From the NCBI GenBank assembly GCA_023014485.1, contig JAJOZX010005792.1, positions 247,416 through 311,415 of the forward strand: a stretch of DNA of 64,000 bases. Reading direction: 5' to 3'. A program made the translations under genes and the position numbers. Positions 1-10,765 of this stretch are shown here, piece after piece. This DNA comes from Bathynomus jamesi (lineage: Eukaryota; Arthropoda; Malacostraca; Isopoda; Cirolanidae). The notes beneath the pieces were generated by a model. The model did no database searches. It was given only the letters and a program-made list of their open reading frames with translations, and was not told where the DNA came from. The first letter of the stretch is position 1; each line of letters starts with the position of its first letter.

Positions 1-2
1 CA

Positions 3-561
3 CTGCATGCTGATGATAAAGCTTACACGGCATTCGAAGCAGATGGCCGTCTGTTTCAATTAAACGTCTTAGTTTCGGGCTCACGAACGGAGTTGCGTGC
101 TTCCAACGTATAATAGATAGTCTGATAAGAAAAAATACATAATAGATACGTACTCGTACCTTGACGACGTGACGATATGCGGTCGTACCCAAGAGGATCA
201 CGACAAAAATCTATCAACATTTTTGGAAGTTGCCCAAAAATTTAAAATGACGTTGAACAACGACAAAAGTCACTTTTCTAAAGATACTATTTGCATTTTA
301 GGTTATCAAATCGGCCACAATGAACTCCGTCCAGATCCGTCTCGTCTCGCCCCCTTGAAAGAAATGCCGATACCTACATGCAAACGGTCGCTTTCTCGCT
401 TAACTGGTCTCTTCGCCTACTATTCCAAGTGGGTTCCTCAGTTTTCCCAGAAAATACGCCCCTTGATAGATGCCAAGTTTCCTCTCTCCAAGGAAGCTGT
501 CGCCGCTATTGAAAAATTAAAATCTGCCATAATTGATCAGTTAAAGCCAATATATCGATGA
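3..561 (+). pseudogene. Ty3/gypsy reverse transcriptase, 5'-truncated by the window and frameshifted
   Basis: This is the C-terminal half of an LTR-retrotransposon reverse transcriptase, which copies element RNA into DNA in cytoplasmic particles. From base 3 the frame reads a finger/palm segment (DDKAYTAFEADGRLFQ). Stops follow at about 110-135, and then the catalytic YLDD box at about 157-168 leads into an open stretch of about 130 codons. That stretch contains the usual post-palm text (FLGYQI-like, then a thumb/connection with LTGLFAYYSKWVPQF). YLDD, and the order RT-RNase H-integrase downstream, fit Ty3/gypsy. Gag, protease and the RT N-terminus lie outside the window. The broken frame shows that this copy is dead. 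Family assignment is confident; the clade is not resolved. Confidence 0.85.
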
Positions 562-935
562 AAATATGCCGTACACCGTGGAAATGAGACGCTTCCGATG
601 CAGCAAATCGGTGCCACCCTCACCAAAATGGCCGGCCTGTAGCCTTCTTTTTTCGTTCGCTAAATCTGCGAGAAAAATCACTGCGCAGTAGAGAAGGAAG
701 CGTACGCTATCGTAGAAGCTGTCAGGAAGTGGAGACATTTCTCTAGGTAAACAATTCACACTCATAACAGATCAAAAATCTGTCTCATATATGTTTTGAT
801 ATTAAACACAAAGGCACAAATAAAGAACGAAAATAAACTCGTTGGCGATTAGAACTCATGCCTTATAGTTATGAAGTTGTGCACCGCGACCGGGCTCTCT
901 CCCAACACCGCAGCTGACGCTTTATCACGAGAGAT
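562..935 (+). pseudogene. Degenerate RNase H region of the Ty3/gypsy element
   Basis: This lies between the RT and integrase of the same element. Several frames must be combined to see it, and stops are frequent. The clearest remnant is the end of the RNase H domain at about 845-930, reading RLELMPYSYEVVHR followed by an ADALSRE segment. These match the usual H(R)-x-N-x-ADALSR closing motif of Ty3/gypsy RNase H. The earlier part (QIGATL-like, normally GIGAVL) is recognisable but interrupted. RNase H would remove RNA from the RNA-DNA hybrid during reverse transcription. This copy cannot encode it. Confidence 0.6.
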
Positions 936-2049
936 TTGTGCTTCCCATCTCAAGTGATCTATACGAACTTCACAAATCACTCTGCCATCCTGGGGTAACC
1001 AGGCTTGCACATTTTGTTCGAGTACGCAATCTTCCTTATTCTGTTGACGATATCAAACGTGTAATTTCTAGCTGCCACACTTGCCAAAGGTTGAAACCGA
1101 AATTTTATCGACCCCAAGAACACGAGTTGATTAGATCTATGCGACCTTTTGACCGTTTAAGCATCGACTTTAAAGGTCCGCTGCCTTCTTCGTCTAGTAA
1201 TAAATATCTGCTCATTGTAGTCGATGAATTTTCTCGTTTCCCCTTTGCCTTTCCTTGTCGCGACATTCTTCCCCTACAGTGATATCCTGCCTAACTACTT
1301 TATTTTCGATTTTTGGGTTGCCAGGGTATGTACATTCGGACAGGGGAGCCTCATTTATGTCCGCAGACCTCAAATCCTTTTTACATCAACGAGGTGTCCC
1401 GACAAGTCGTTCGACTCCCTATCACCCTACTGGTAACGGCCAGTGCGAGCGCTACGTCGGCCTTGTATGGAAGACAGTCACCTTGGCTTTAGAATCCAAA
1501 GGTCTGCCCATCCGCGCCTGGGAGTCCGTGCTGCCGGACGCTCTGCACTCTCTACGTTCGTTATTATGCACCTCAATCAATTGTACTCCTCACGAGCGTC
1601 TCTTTGCCTTTCCTCGAAAATCTACGTCTGGGATGAGTATGCCGACATGGCTTTCGTCTCCTGGGAAGGTATTGCTACGAAAATACGTCAGAAACAAAGA
1701 CGATCCATTAGTTCAAGAAGTAGAGTTGTTAGAATCTAATCCCCAATATGCTCATATCCGTTTTCCCAGCGGTCGGGAAGATACGGTCGCTATTAAAGAC
1801 CTTGCTCCTGCTGGCGATTCCCCTATCCGGACCGAGACGAGACCTGAAGTTCCGATTGAAAACGTTGACGTTCCACAAAACTTAGATGTTGAGACTCAAG
1901 ATCAAATTCTAGATGCACAGACGCCAGTAATAGACCAAGCTCCCATTCCCCAAAATCAAGATTCACCTACCAATCCTCCTCTGCGTCGCTCCTCCGTATC
2001 AGACGACCAGTTGATCGATATGGTTACTCTTAGATTTAAGTTTAATTAG
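936..2049 (+). pseudogene. Ty3/gypsy integrase, one frameshift
   Basis: This DDE integrase joins the element's DNA ends to host DNA. The zinc-binding HHCC domain is at about 965-1095 (H..LCHPG then CHTCQ). It is followed by the catalytic core: first Asp in RLSIDFKGP, second in HSDRGASF at about 1335-1358, and Glu in GNGQCERY at about 1436-1456. The core is split by a frameshift at about 1255-1285, where one open frame (938-1282) hands over to another (1255-2049). The C-terminal part contains PTWLSSPGKVLLRK and a Pro/Gln-rich tail typical of metazoan Ty3/gypsy integrases. It stops just upstream of the polypurine tract, so it is the last domain of pol. There is no envelope gene after it. Confidence 0.85.
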
Positions 2050-2113
2050 TTTAAGCTAGTATGTACATTTAGGTTAGAAAACCTGCGCCTTACATGTGAT
2101 CGTTTCAGAATTT

Positions 2114-2126
2114 GAGGGGGGAAGAA
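2114..2126 (+). other. Polypurine tract of the Ty3/gypsy element
   Basis: A 13-base purine run (GAGGGGGGAAGAA) directly precedes TGTAATAAT. This is the expected primer site for plus-strand synthesis just before a 3' LTR that begins with TG. It lies 65 bp after the integrase stop. Confidence 0.65.
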
Positions 2127-2590
2127 TGTAATAATTTTTGGTCTTCCTTAAATTCTGAACCGTGTTTTATTTGTGAAGTATAATCCAATACAGTTATACA
2201 TGTATTTAATACTATAGAGAATGTGTAATTTATCAAAATTAACGTATTCTATATCCTCTATGTTTTGCAGGTTTAAGTAATTTTCAGGTGAAAATTAATA
2301 AAATGATAAATATAAAAACATAATAAAAGTTTGATAAATAATAATGAATAAAAGAGCATCTTGATAAAATCATTGATAATAGTTCTTTGGTACGTATAAG
2401 TATTATTCTTTGGTATAGCGCTCTAACTTAATGATACTGATTGATTTACTAAAGTATTTCTTGGATGTACCTTTAATGCTAAGATAACTCAATTCTTTGT
2501 ATTTGTACTATTATTTATTTAATTAACGTAGTTCTTATGTTTTCTTTTGCAGTTGTGTCAAAGATGTTAGCGGTATTTTTAGTTGATTAA
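2127..2590 (+). repeat. Probable 3' LTR of the Ty3/gypsy element (right edge uncertain)
   Basis: It starts with TG immediately after the polypurine tract. The region is AT-rich, has no ORF, and runs until recognisable LINE sequence begins at about 2599. The matching 5' LTR is outside the window, so the end is a guess, and no target duplication could be checked. Confidence 0.4.
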
Positions 2591-2598
2591 AACCTAAG

Positions 2599-2852
2599 TT
2601 GAGCTGTTTTCATTTTTGGTCCTACTCATATCACTCTCTTTCTAAAATAGCTTCTAAGAGGTTAGGGGTGCTGTACCAGCTCCGCAGTTTCTTCACCCCA
2701 ACTCAGTTGCTGTCTCTACACAGGAGTCTTGTCCGCCCATGTAGGGAGTACTCTTCTCATTTGTGGAGTGGCCCAAACAACACAGCTGTACTTGACCGGG
2801 TGGAATGAAATACTTTTTTCTCATCAATTCCCCGTCTTTTATTGACTGTCTT

Positions 2853-2894
<42 letters not shown>

Positions 2895-4111
2895 GTGGGG
2901 GGAGAGAGCCTTCTACTTTTCTATCCAGTTTTCTACAACTGCTGGGACAGTTGAAAGAAAAATAAACTTGTTTAATAACAGGAACCTCCCAGAGTGGACT
3001 GGAAGGTCTTTGAGGCTTCCTCTTGTCCTTGTAACTCTTTGTAACTCTCTCTTCGCCGCAATGTAGCCTCACTCTCTCTTCGCCGCAATGTAGCCTCACT
3101 CTCTCTTAACTATTACTATTATAACGGACACTGCTCTCGGAACTCTCTAACTGTATGCCTCCTCTTTTAAGGAGAGCACGCAGTATCCGACTTTCGACAC
3201 ATTCTCATTCCTTTTCTCTCCAACTCTCTAACGCAAGGGATAAACCTTCCTCAATCCATCCTTCCCCTTGTCTTTGATCTTCAATCTTTCAAACGCATAG
3301 TGTCCAGGCATCTCGAAAACCTCTGGCCTTGATTTTGGCTCTCTTCTTCTTCTATGGGAGGGGTTTTTTGCTAGCATTCGTCCTTGGCCCTTCTTCCTGC
3401 ATAAAAGAAAAGTAAATATAGAGTAAAATCACCATACCCATTTAAAAATGTGGAAAAAGTTCCCACAGTGAACCTCTTGGTATGAAAGTGTTTGTCTAGC
3501 TCCACCTAACTCCTGCATTAGCCATTCCATTATACATACTTTTTATTTTTATGAAGCTGTTATTCCTATTTTTCATTATTCCTCATCTCCTTACGTGTAT
3601 CATTGTTATGTCTTTGTTACTGTAGTCCTTTTTTGTTTTTGTTTTATAAATTTATTATTTAATTAGTTTATCATTGATTACCTTGATGGATACTTTTTTT
3701 TTTAGATGAGAGGGCTCTGTCCCCTGCCAATAAATATTAGTATTGTCACTATCATTATCATTATTTGTGTAGTGTTAGCAGTGAGTAGTTTTTAGTGTTA
3801 CTTCTTTCAGTAGGTGTCTTATTTTTATTTCTCTTTTCGTCCTAATTTCTAGTTTTTTAAAATGTATTATTGTTTGATTTATCTTATCGCTTATTAGCTT
3901 CAAGAATATTGTACATTTCATGAGTTTTTATATCCTGCCAATAAAGCTTATTATTTTCATTATCATTACGGCAAGTTCGTTGAACTCCACATCTTATGAT
4001 TTGCTGTTTGTCACTTCATTATTGACGACGTGGCGAATGTAGCCGTGGATTTTTTTCTTTCTTCTTTTTTAGAGTAGGTAGGATTCACGTTAATTTGAAG
4101 TTAAAACAGAT
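2599..4111 (+). mobile_element. LINE 3' end, copy 1 (RT thumb, UTR with GA tract, two tandem tails)
   Basis: This is a 5'-truncated non-LTR retrotransposon. Bases 2600-2810 encode a reverse-transcriptase thumb remnant (SLSKIASKRLGVLYQL, then SLVRPCREY and LDRVE). A (TC)n run lies at 2856-2892. The 3' UTR has two successive tail-like ends, at about 3718-3770 and 3935-3970. Each has CCTGCCAATAAA followed by a short ATT/ATC microsatellite, which resembles the microsatellite tails of CR1/Jockey-type LINEs. Related copies lie at 11,130-12,350, 22,826-24,290, 27,596-28,260, 35,071-36,560 and 48,910-49,540. No copy has an open full-length ORF. Confidence 0.75.
2856..2892. repeat. (TC)n microsatellite inside LINE 3' region
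   Basis: Uninterrupted TC dinucleotides. The equivalent (GA)n in the inverted copy at 36,247-36,300 is longer, and the one near 24,010 is shorter. The run therefore changes length between otherwise similar copies. Confidence 0.95.
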
Positions 4112-6854
4112 CTACAGATCTACAGAAGCTAAGGCTAACAAAGACCCTAAGATCCACTCTAAGGTTGGCCCGAGATGATGATCTACAGATCTACAGAAGC
4201 TAAGGCTAACAAAGACCCTAAGATCCACTCTAAGGTTAGCCCGAGAGAAAGGAAAGAGTAGGGGGTTAAGAGAAGAGAAGAGAATAAGGGTTAAGTAAGG
4301 AGGAACACCTATCACTCGTGGGTTAACATTCAATCAGAAAAAGAGAAACAAGACTCACCATCATCATCCGTCGGCCACTGCCGACAAGTCAGAAAAATAG
4401 TCGGAGAGAATAGGAAAGGGGTGAAAGATGAAAAGAAGTAAAATACGAACGCTTACAAACCATGCAAACACAGTCTTAACTCACTGTCATACCATGCAAA
4501 CTACAAACATGCAAGAAAAGAGTTACAGACATGCAAAGTAAGGAGAGGATAAGAAAAAAAATGTAGGTAAAGTTAAACAAAAAGTGGGTTAGTTTACGCT
4601 TCGAGCTACATCAACGTCTGTGTTAGTCTAATTTTTTTTTTTTATATTGCTGGCATCACACGCTGGCATGTCACAAGCTGGCATTAATCGTCAACAGACT
4701 CATCCTCGACCACCACCCCCAGAGCTCCTGTTGCTAATTGTTTTTGTTTTTTATTTTAAACAACGTTAATATTTTTAAAATGTCTGTCAAGAAGGTTCTT
4801 AAACACATTAACGCTGGTAGAGTTCACGACGGGTGCAGGAAGATTATTCCATTTATCAAATACTTTAAACGTAAAGAAGTTCTTAGCGATATTAGTAATG
4901 AACCGTCTGCCACGCAACTTAAAACCGATATTACGAGTATTACTATTATCGAACATGAACAATTTGTCAAAATTTACGTTGTCGATGTTATTAACGATTT
5001 TGAAAACTTCAATAAGCTCCCCCCTTAATCTCCTAGTTTCGAGTGAATAGAGGTCTAACTCTTTAAGGCTTGTTGCGCAATGACGGAATTAGTTTCGTGG
5101 CACGACACTGAACCCTTTCTAACCTATCAATATCCTCACGCAAGTACGGGCACAAAACTGAACGGCATATTCTAAATGAGGCGTCACTAGTGACTTGTAA
5201 AGGGGCAATATAATATCCTTCGATTTAAATTCGAAATTACGCGCTATGAAGCCTAACATCCTATTAGCTTTTGCGCAAGACTCCAGGCACTGGTTCCTAA
5301 CCTTTAAATCCTTAGATACGCGTACGCCTAAATCTACTTCCTCGTCAACGCTCGCCAACTCACTATCATCCATCGTGTACGTGTAATTATTGTTACGGGA
5401 ACCTACATGCAAAACTTTGCATTTGTCTACGTTAAATTGCATCTGCCACTTATCCGTCCACTTCATAATCTTATTTACATCGTTTTGGAGCCTATTTCTA
5501 TCGTCCTCGTTAACAACCTTACCGCCTATTTTAGTATCGTCCGCGAATTTTGACACGTTACTAGTCAATCCTACACCTATGTTGTTAATGTAAATTACGA
5601 ATAGCAATGGGCCTAACACTGAACCCTGCGGGACACCCCTACCTACATCCAACCACCCCGATTCACTACCATTAACTACCACCCTCTGCCTCCTAGCACG
5701 AAGCCATTCTTCTAAACAGTTAGCTACCTGACCGCGTATACCTTGCGCTTTGACCTTCGCAATTAATCTCCTATGCGGAACTGTATCGAACGCCTTTTTA
5801 AAATCTAAATAAATAACGTCAGCCGCTCTATGCCTATCGTATTCGCGCACTATTTCGTTATAAAATTCTAACAAATTAGTTAAACAAGACCTATGGCGTC
5901 GAAACCCATGCTGACTACTATTAATCAAATCTCTACTTTCTAAGTGATCGATGATACGATCCCTAACTACGGATTCCAAAAGTTTACCGACAATTGACGT
6001 TAAGCTAATGGGCCTATAATTGCTAGCTACTGCGCGGTCGCCTTTTTTAAAAATAGGCGTGACGTTAGCTAATTTGAAGTCTTCAGGAATAATCCCCGTT
6101 TCGAGTGACTGATTAAAAATCTTCGTTAAGGGGCCTACGATAACGTCTTTCAAATCTTTCAAATGTCTGGGATAAAAAGCGTCAGGGCCTGGAGCCTTGC
6201 TAACTTTTAGCCTATCGACATAATGCGCAATCTCACCCTCGTAAACAGTTATTTCATCCAAAATAGTCTCGCTACTAAATGGAACGATATCGTCCACGTC
6301 GGGGACATTATTTACGTCTTCTACGGTAAAAACTGTCGCAAAAAAGTTATTGAAAATACCCGTCATCGCCTGAGCGTCAGAAGCCAAAGCGCCATTAACA
6401 TCCACTAGAGGGCCTATGTTATCTTTTATCGGCTTACGATTATTAACGTATTCAAAATACTTTTTTGGATTATGTTTACTATCCGCAGCTATAAGTATCT
6501 CTAAATTACGCTTAGCATTCCTAACTGATCTTTTAACCTGATGTCTAAGCTCGATATATCTATTAAAGTTAGCTGCCGTGCCATTGCGCTTATTAAGTCT
6601 ATACGCTCTATTACGCTCGTTTATGAACTCGCCTATTTCCCTAGTCCACCACTTGGGCCTACCATGATTTCTAGCGCGCTTGGGCCTACGAGGAATAAAC
6701 TCCCTTTCAATATTCCTAAAACTTTCTTTAAACGCCACCCAATGCAAATTTGTGTCATTACCCATAATAAGTTATCCCAGTCCACTACTCTCATCCTATC
6801 CGCAAAACTATCAAAATTAGCACTACGAAAATCAGGGACTTCTATTACGTTACT
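4112..6854 (-). mobile_element. CR1-like LINE, copy A
   Basis: This non-LTR retrotransposon is inserted between the LINE 3' unit (ends 4111) and repeat family E (starts 6855). It holds the end of an endonuclease linker, the whole reverse transcriptase and a 3' UTR. The extreme 3' end carries a tandem duplication of about 60-75 bp (at about 4120-4180 and 4187-4247, with AGCTAAGGCTAACAAAGACC in both). Copy B at 32,341-35,070 is nearly identical and has the same 5' and 3' limits and the same tail duplication. That indicates duplication of a segment already carrying the element, rather than two insertions. Confidence 0.85.
4756..6854 (-). pseudogene. CR1-like reverse transcriptase, copy A (endonuclease missing, frameshifted C-terminus)
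   Basis: This is the LINE reverse transcriptase that would perform target-primed reverse transcription in the nucleus. The main open frame runs 6765 to 5119 on the minus strand. Motifs in order are a basic linker (RPKWWTREIGEFINERNRAYR), KAPGPDAFYPRHLK, YRPISLTSIVGKLLE, LDFKKAFDTVPHRRL, PQGSVLGPLLFVIYIN, the catalytic FADDT, and KANRMLGFIARNFEFK. Near 5130-5170 it shifts frame, and the normal C-terminus (RRLRGELIEVFK-like) continues in another frame down to 4756. The thumb text, with LERVQ and RATKLIPSLRNK, is typical of CR1-group elements. A second frame break near 6760 separates it from the endonuclease linker. The apurinic-type endonuclease itself is absent. Confidence 0.85.
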
Positions 6855-8241
6855 ATCGAAGACGTCCGTTTTTATTGTGGATTGATTCTTAATGTATCAT
6901 TACATATACAATATATACAGTATATGTCCCATAGTCATAAATTCTATGGTTCAATCGAGTTCGTCCATGACGAATTATTTCTCTATCATGTAACCATAAT
7001 TCCTTAGTCATATCGTCGCAGCGTTGCAGTTCTCTTTTATGCGTATTGCATAGCAATTAAGTAATCCCGTAGTCATGTAATCGCATGTAATCACGTATTC
7101 TCATGTAATTTCATGTAATATCATGTAATCATTATACGCGATACATAAATTCTTTGTTCCCCCACCTCTTTGGAAGTTTAACTCTAACACAGACGATTCC
7201 ACAGTCCATTATCACGCCATCTGAACTAAGCGTTTATAAGAATGCATTTTCCCCGTTTGGTTAATTAAATTTTACTAAAAAAACCTTTTACCATTCCCAT
7301 AGGTAAGGCATAATTTCTTAATCCCTATCTATACCACCCTTCGTCTATTATCCTGACCCATTTACGGTATAAATCTCAGTCTCCTCTGATTAGTATTTGA
7401 CTTATTTTAAAGATCACTGGAATTGTGATCGATTTAGTATTGACTTATTATTATAGAAGTCACAGAAATTGTGATCGATTTGTTAGGGATTCGACGTCTC
7501 TTTATATTCATTTAAACCGTGCTGCAGAAGTGAATTTAAGGAACAGTTAATCTATAATTTTGTTTAATTTTATAAGGTCGGTGCTCATGTCTCCGAGCAA
7601 CTGATACAATGAGCAAACCAACCAAATCAACTTCAATTTAACGAATTTACTATTCTTAACTTCTGTGATTTAGTTGATCAATTCAATCCTCTTTATTATT
7701 ATCCACAGTCTTAAGGTTTTACTCTAACTTTTAGCTTAAGAAATATATGCATTGCACTTCATTCAAATTCCAGAATTACCAAATCAATCATTAACTAAAA
7801 CTTAAACTGTAAATTCTTATAAATTTCTTCATTATCTTTTATGAAATGTGACTGCAATAATAAATCAAAGCGAATTTCCGTGTTTCCATTCACCGTAAAT
7901 ACTTTAATATTTCTGTATAAATTATATGCATCACCTCGCGAAAGAGTCACACATTTTACTCGAGAGTAACATTTCGAGATGAGGTAATTATTCGAGGAAA
8001 GATTAATAAAACAAAAAATTTATTTAAAACGCTGAGAGTGTCAACGAAGGTGAATTATAAGAAGTGTAGCGTGTACGGTCTTTGTATCGCCATATTGCTC
8101 TTCTTGGGTTCCTTAACTTCGACAGTGACATTCGACGAGACTTCTCACGGATACAATTCCGTCTACAAACAAGGAAACCAATCCACTGAATTCAGGCCAC
8201 CGTCAAATTCCTAAGTTCATGGGGCGGTCAAACCCACGCGA
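6855..8241 (-). repeat. Repeat family E, copy 1 (inverted)
   Basis: This is a non-coding AT-rich interspersed repeat of about 1.3 kb. One end reads GTCGCGTGGTTTTGACCGCC and the other runs into CAATCCACAATAAAAACGG. No gene is seen in it. Other copies are 12,350-12,635 (partial), 19,141-19,571 plus 22,753-22,825 (split), 26,415-27,595, 30,946-32,340, 45,383-46,629 plus 48,873-48,909 (split) and 51,078-51,344 (truncated). The ACATGATTACATG-like short repeats near one end vary in number between copies. Its class is unknown. Confidence 0.7.
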
Positions 8242-8253
8242 CTATATATATAT

Positions 8254-8549
8254 AACCTTTGGTTAACCTTTGGTTAGCTTCCGCCCGAATTGTTCATTCA
8301 GACGAAGGTCAAGCTTTTCACTCCACCTTAGACCTACAGTTTAACGTGGAATCCGAACCACGCCCCATCAGCAGCCCAGCGTCTTAACTACTAGGCCACC
8401 TAGGGTACCCATTTATCTACGAACCACTTTCTTTATTGTGTGGAAGGATGAACAGCTGGGTTTTGCTGCGCGCCGGCTGCCGTCGGGTCTCTAACCTTGG
8501 GCCGATGGATTCGTAGTCAGCGACGCTAACCACTACACCACCGAGGCCC
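8254..8549 (-). mobile_element. Dimeric tRNA-derived SINE (family F), copy 1
   Basis: There are two tRNA-like modules in tandem on the minus strand. The first begins GGCCTCGGTGGTGTAGTGG and has a degenerate B box. The second has a CCTAGTAGTTAAGACGCTGG A-box region and a GGTTCGGATTCC B box. After these comes a SINE body that ends in AACCAAAGGTTA. Copies at 30,648-30,940 and 50,744-51,033 are close matches flanked by (TA)n runs. It would be transcribed by RNA polymerase III and mobilised by a LINE. It is not a functional tRNA, because no consistent acceptor stem is present. Confidence 0.7.
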
Positions 8550-8567
8550 CATATATATATATATATA

Positions 8568-9831
8568 CAGGGGTTGGACAAAATAATAGGAACACCTTGA
8601 TAAATGGCGGTTATTATTCTTAATATGGAGTTGGTCCTCCTTTAGCGGCAATAACAGCTGCAATGCGTCGGGGAATTGATTCATACAGCTTTTGGACAGT
8701 GGCTAGAGGAATCCTGAGCCATTCTTCGAGCAAACCCTGCTCCAGTTCCTCCAAAGACGCCGGCGGTGGGAATCGGCTTCTGACCTGCTGCTCCAACTGA
8801 CACCACAGATGCTCGATAATGTTAAGATCCGGGGATTGTGGAGGCCAATCCAAGCGTTCTACTTCACTAACATGCTCTTCAAACCAGTTTTTAACGACCC
8901 CAGCGGTGTGGATTGGTGCATTATCATCCTGGAAGATGGCGCCGCCATTGGGAAACAGCGTTTGGACCATGGGATGGACCTGGTCAGCCAATATTGACAG
9001 ATAGACCTGGGCGTTAACCCTACCATGCAGTACTACAGCTGGGCCAAGAGTATTCCACGATATTGCTGCCCAAACCATCACAGATCCGCCTCCATGCTTA
9101 ACGGTTGGGGTCAGGCAGTCGGGGTCATAAGCATCTTTAGGCTGTCTCCAGACGTAAACTCGACCGGAACATGGAAATAGCGTAAAGGAGGATTCGTCGG
9201 AGTAGACTACATTCTTCCACCGTCCATTGACCAATTCTTATGGTCATTACACCATTTTCTGCACCGCTCAATGTTGATGTGCGGAAGGAAGGGTTTGGCA
9301 ATTGCAGCCCTCCCATGGTATCCAGCTCCATGGAGCTCGCGACGTACAGTTCTGGTCGATACCGGGCTTGCAAGATGCTGGTTAAGCTCTGCAGTCACTT
9401 TTGGAGCTGTGGTCTTATGGTTCTTTGTCACAATGCGCTTTAGCACCCGGCGGTCTCGATCACACAGCTTCTTCTTGCGTCCACTATTGCATTTGTCGGT
9501 GCTTGTCTTTCCATGGTTTTGGTATGCAGACATGACCATAGAGACAGTTCCTCTGGATACATTGAACATCTGAGCGGTTTTCGTCACCGATGCACCAGCC
9601 ATCCGCGCTCCGACAATTTGCCCTCTTTGGAAGTCTGACAGTCTTTCATAACTGCTAATTCATAATTCACTCAGATCTGTAAAAACAACGTGAGGGTTAT
9701 AACATGACGTATACACTCTCTGTTACGCATTTAAATAGGTTTGCCATTCATTTGACCGTTTACTTTGTGTCTGAGCAGTCCGTAAAGATAACCGGTGAAA
9801 TCGGCGGGTGTTCATATTATTTTGTCTAACC

Positions 9832-9834
<3 letters not shown>
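8568..9834 (-). mobile_element. Tc1/mariner element, copy A
   Basis: This 1267-bp cut-and-paste transposon has terminal inverted repeats that read CAGGGGTTGGACAAAATAAT at one end and CAGGGTTAGACAAAATAATA on the reverse strand at the other. It lies in a (TA)n tract, as expected for TA-targeting elements. The transposase on the minus strand is broken by a frameshift. Copy B is at 29,461-30,604. The equivalent TA tract at about 50,719-50,743 in the third mosaic copy has no insertion. Confidence 0.9.
8620..9602 (-). pseudogene. Tc1-like transposase, copy A (one frameshift; DD36E spacing)
   Basis: This transposase would bind the terminal repeats and catalyse excision and insertion. The N-terminal frame (9602-9207) carries the paired helix-turn-helix DNA-binding region ([20 protein letters not shown]). 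The catalytic frame (9234-8620) carries Asp in VYSDESSF, Asp in FQDDNAPIHT and Glu in PDLNIIEHLW. Counting from the Asp before Asn, 36 residues separate the second Asp from the Glu, which is longer than the 34 of classical Tc1. A single-base frame change near 9205-9225 joins the two frames, so this copy is inactive although all three catalytic residues survive. The first 20 or so residues, with [11 protein letters not shown], continue upstream to about 9655. Confidence 0.9.

Positions 9835-9897
<63 letters not shown>
9835..9897. repeat. (TA)n microsatellite
   Basis: Nearly pure TA dinucleotides abut the Tc1 end. Short translated ORFs over it are artefacts. Confidence 0.9.
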
Positions 9898-10765
9898 AAT
9901 GATACACACAGACCGTGCAAGGAACAAGGAACTCTTCTAGGAGAATTAAATCCACAAGAGTCCGAATAAGTAATAGTAAATGACAAACACTATAGTTTTT
10001 TCTTTTTCATGATGTTAGCCCGACGCGGCAACGGGCCACTCGCAAAGAAGTCCCAAAAATATAGCTTCCCTCACCAGCTATCTGCAAAGCAGATAGGATC
10101 CAGCCTTGGGACAGGATCTAGGTTTAAAGCAGCCTAGCCCAGCTACATTTAGAACCTCAATATAAGCAAACGACTAGCTGCCTTCACGTCGGATTCAATA
10201 CATCAAACAAAAAGGCGTAACTATTATATTTTTTAACCAAAAACCAAAACTTAAACCTCAACGCAGAATTAAGCGTCACTTTTGAAGGCACATAACATGT
10301 CCGTTTCATGAAGTAATGAACTCAGAATGGTTCCCTGAGTTTTTTATGATACACAAAGACCGTGCATGGAAAAGGAACTCTTTTAGGAAAATTAATCCAG
10401 TATAGTCCGAATAAGTAATGGTAAATGACAAACACTATGAAAACAGACATGTTATGTGCCTTGAAAAGTGGACGCTCAATTCTGCCAGTTGAAGTTTAAG
10501 TTTTGGCTTTTTGGTTAAAAATAATAGTTATCCCTTTTTCTTTGATGTATTCAATCCGACATGAAGGCAGCGAGTATTTTGCTTATATTGAGGTTCTAAA
10601 TGTAGCTGGCTAGGCTGCTTTAAACTGTAAATCCTGTCCCAAAGCTGGATACTCTCTGCTTTGCAGATAGCTGGTGAGGGAAGCTATATTTTTGGGACTT
10701 CTTTGCGAGTGGCCTGTTGCCCGCGTCGGGCTAACATCATGAAAAAGAAAAACTATAGTGTTCCT
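9898..10765. mobile_element. Foldback element (family FB), copy 1
   Basis: Arms of about 320 bp at about 9,990-10,310 and 10,430-10,750 are reverse complements. Both outer ends hold TTCATGATGTTAGCCCGACG or its complement. The loop contains a 90-100-bp piece (GTGTTTGTCATTTACCATTA to the GCACGGTCTTTGTGTATCAT region) that is also present just outside the left arm. There is no coding sequence. It interrupts LINE reverse transcriptase sequence just before VPQGSVLSP. Copies are at 28,545-29,403 and 49,846-50,718. Confidence 0.65.

Noticed and set aside
4738..5028. Plus-strand 96-aa ORF (and 34,167-34,457 minus)
   Set aside because: Antisense to the CR1-like C-terminus, which is the coding strand.
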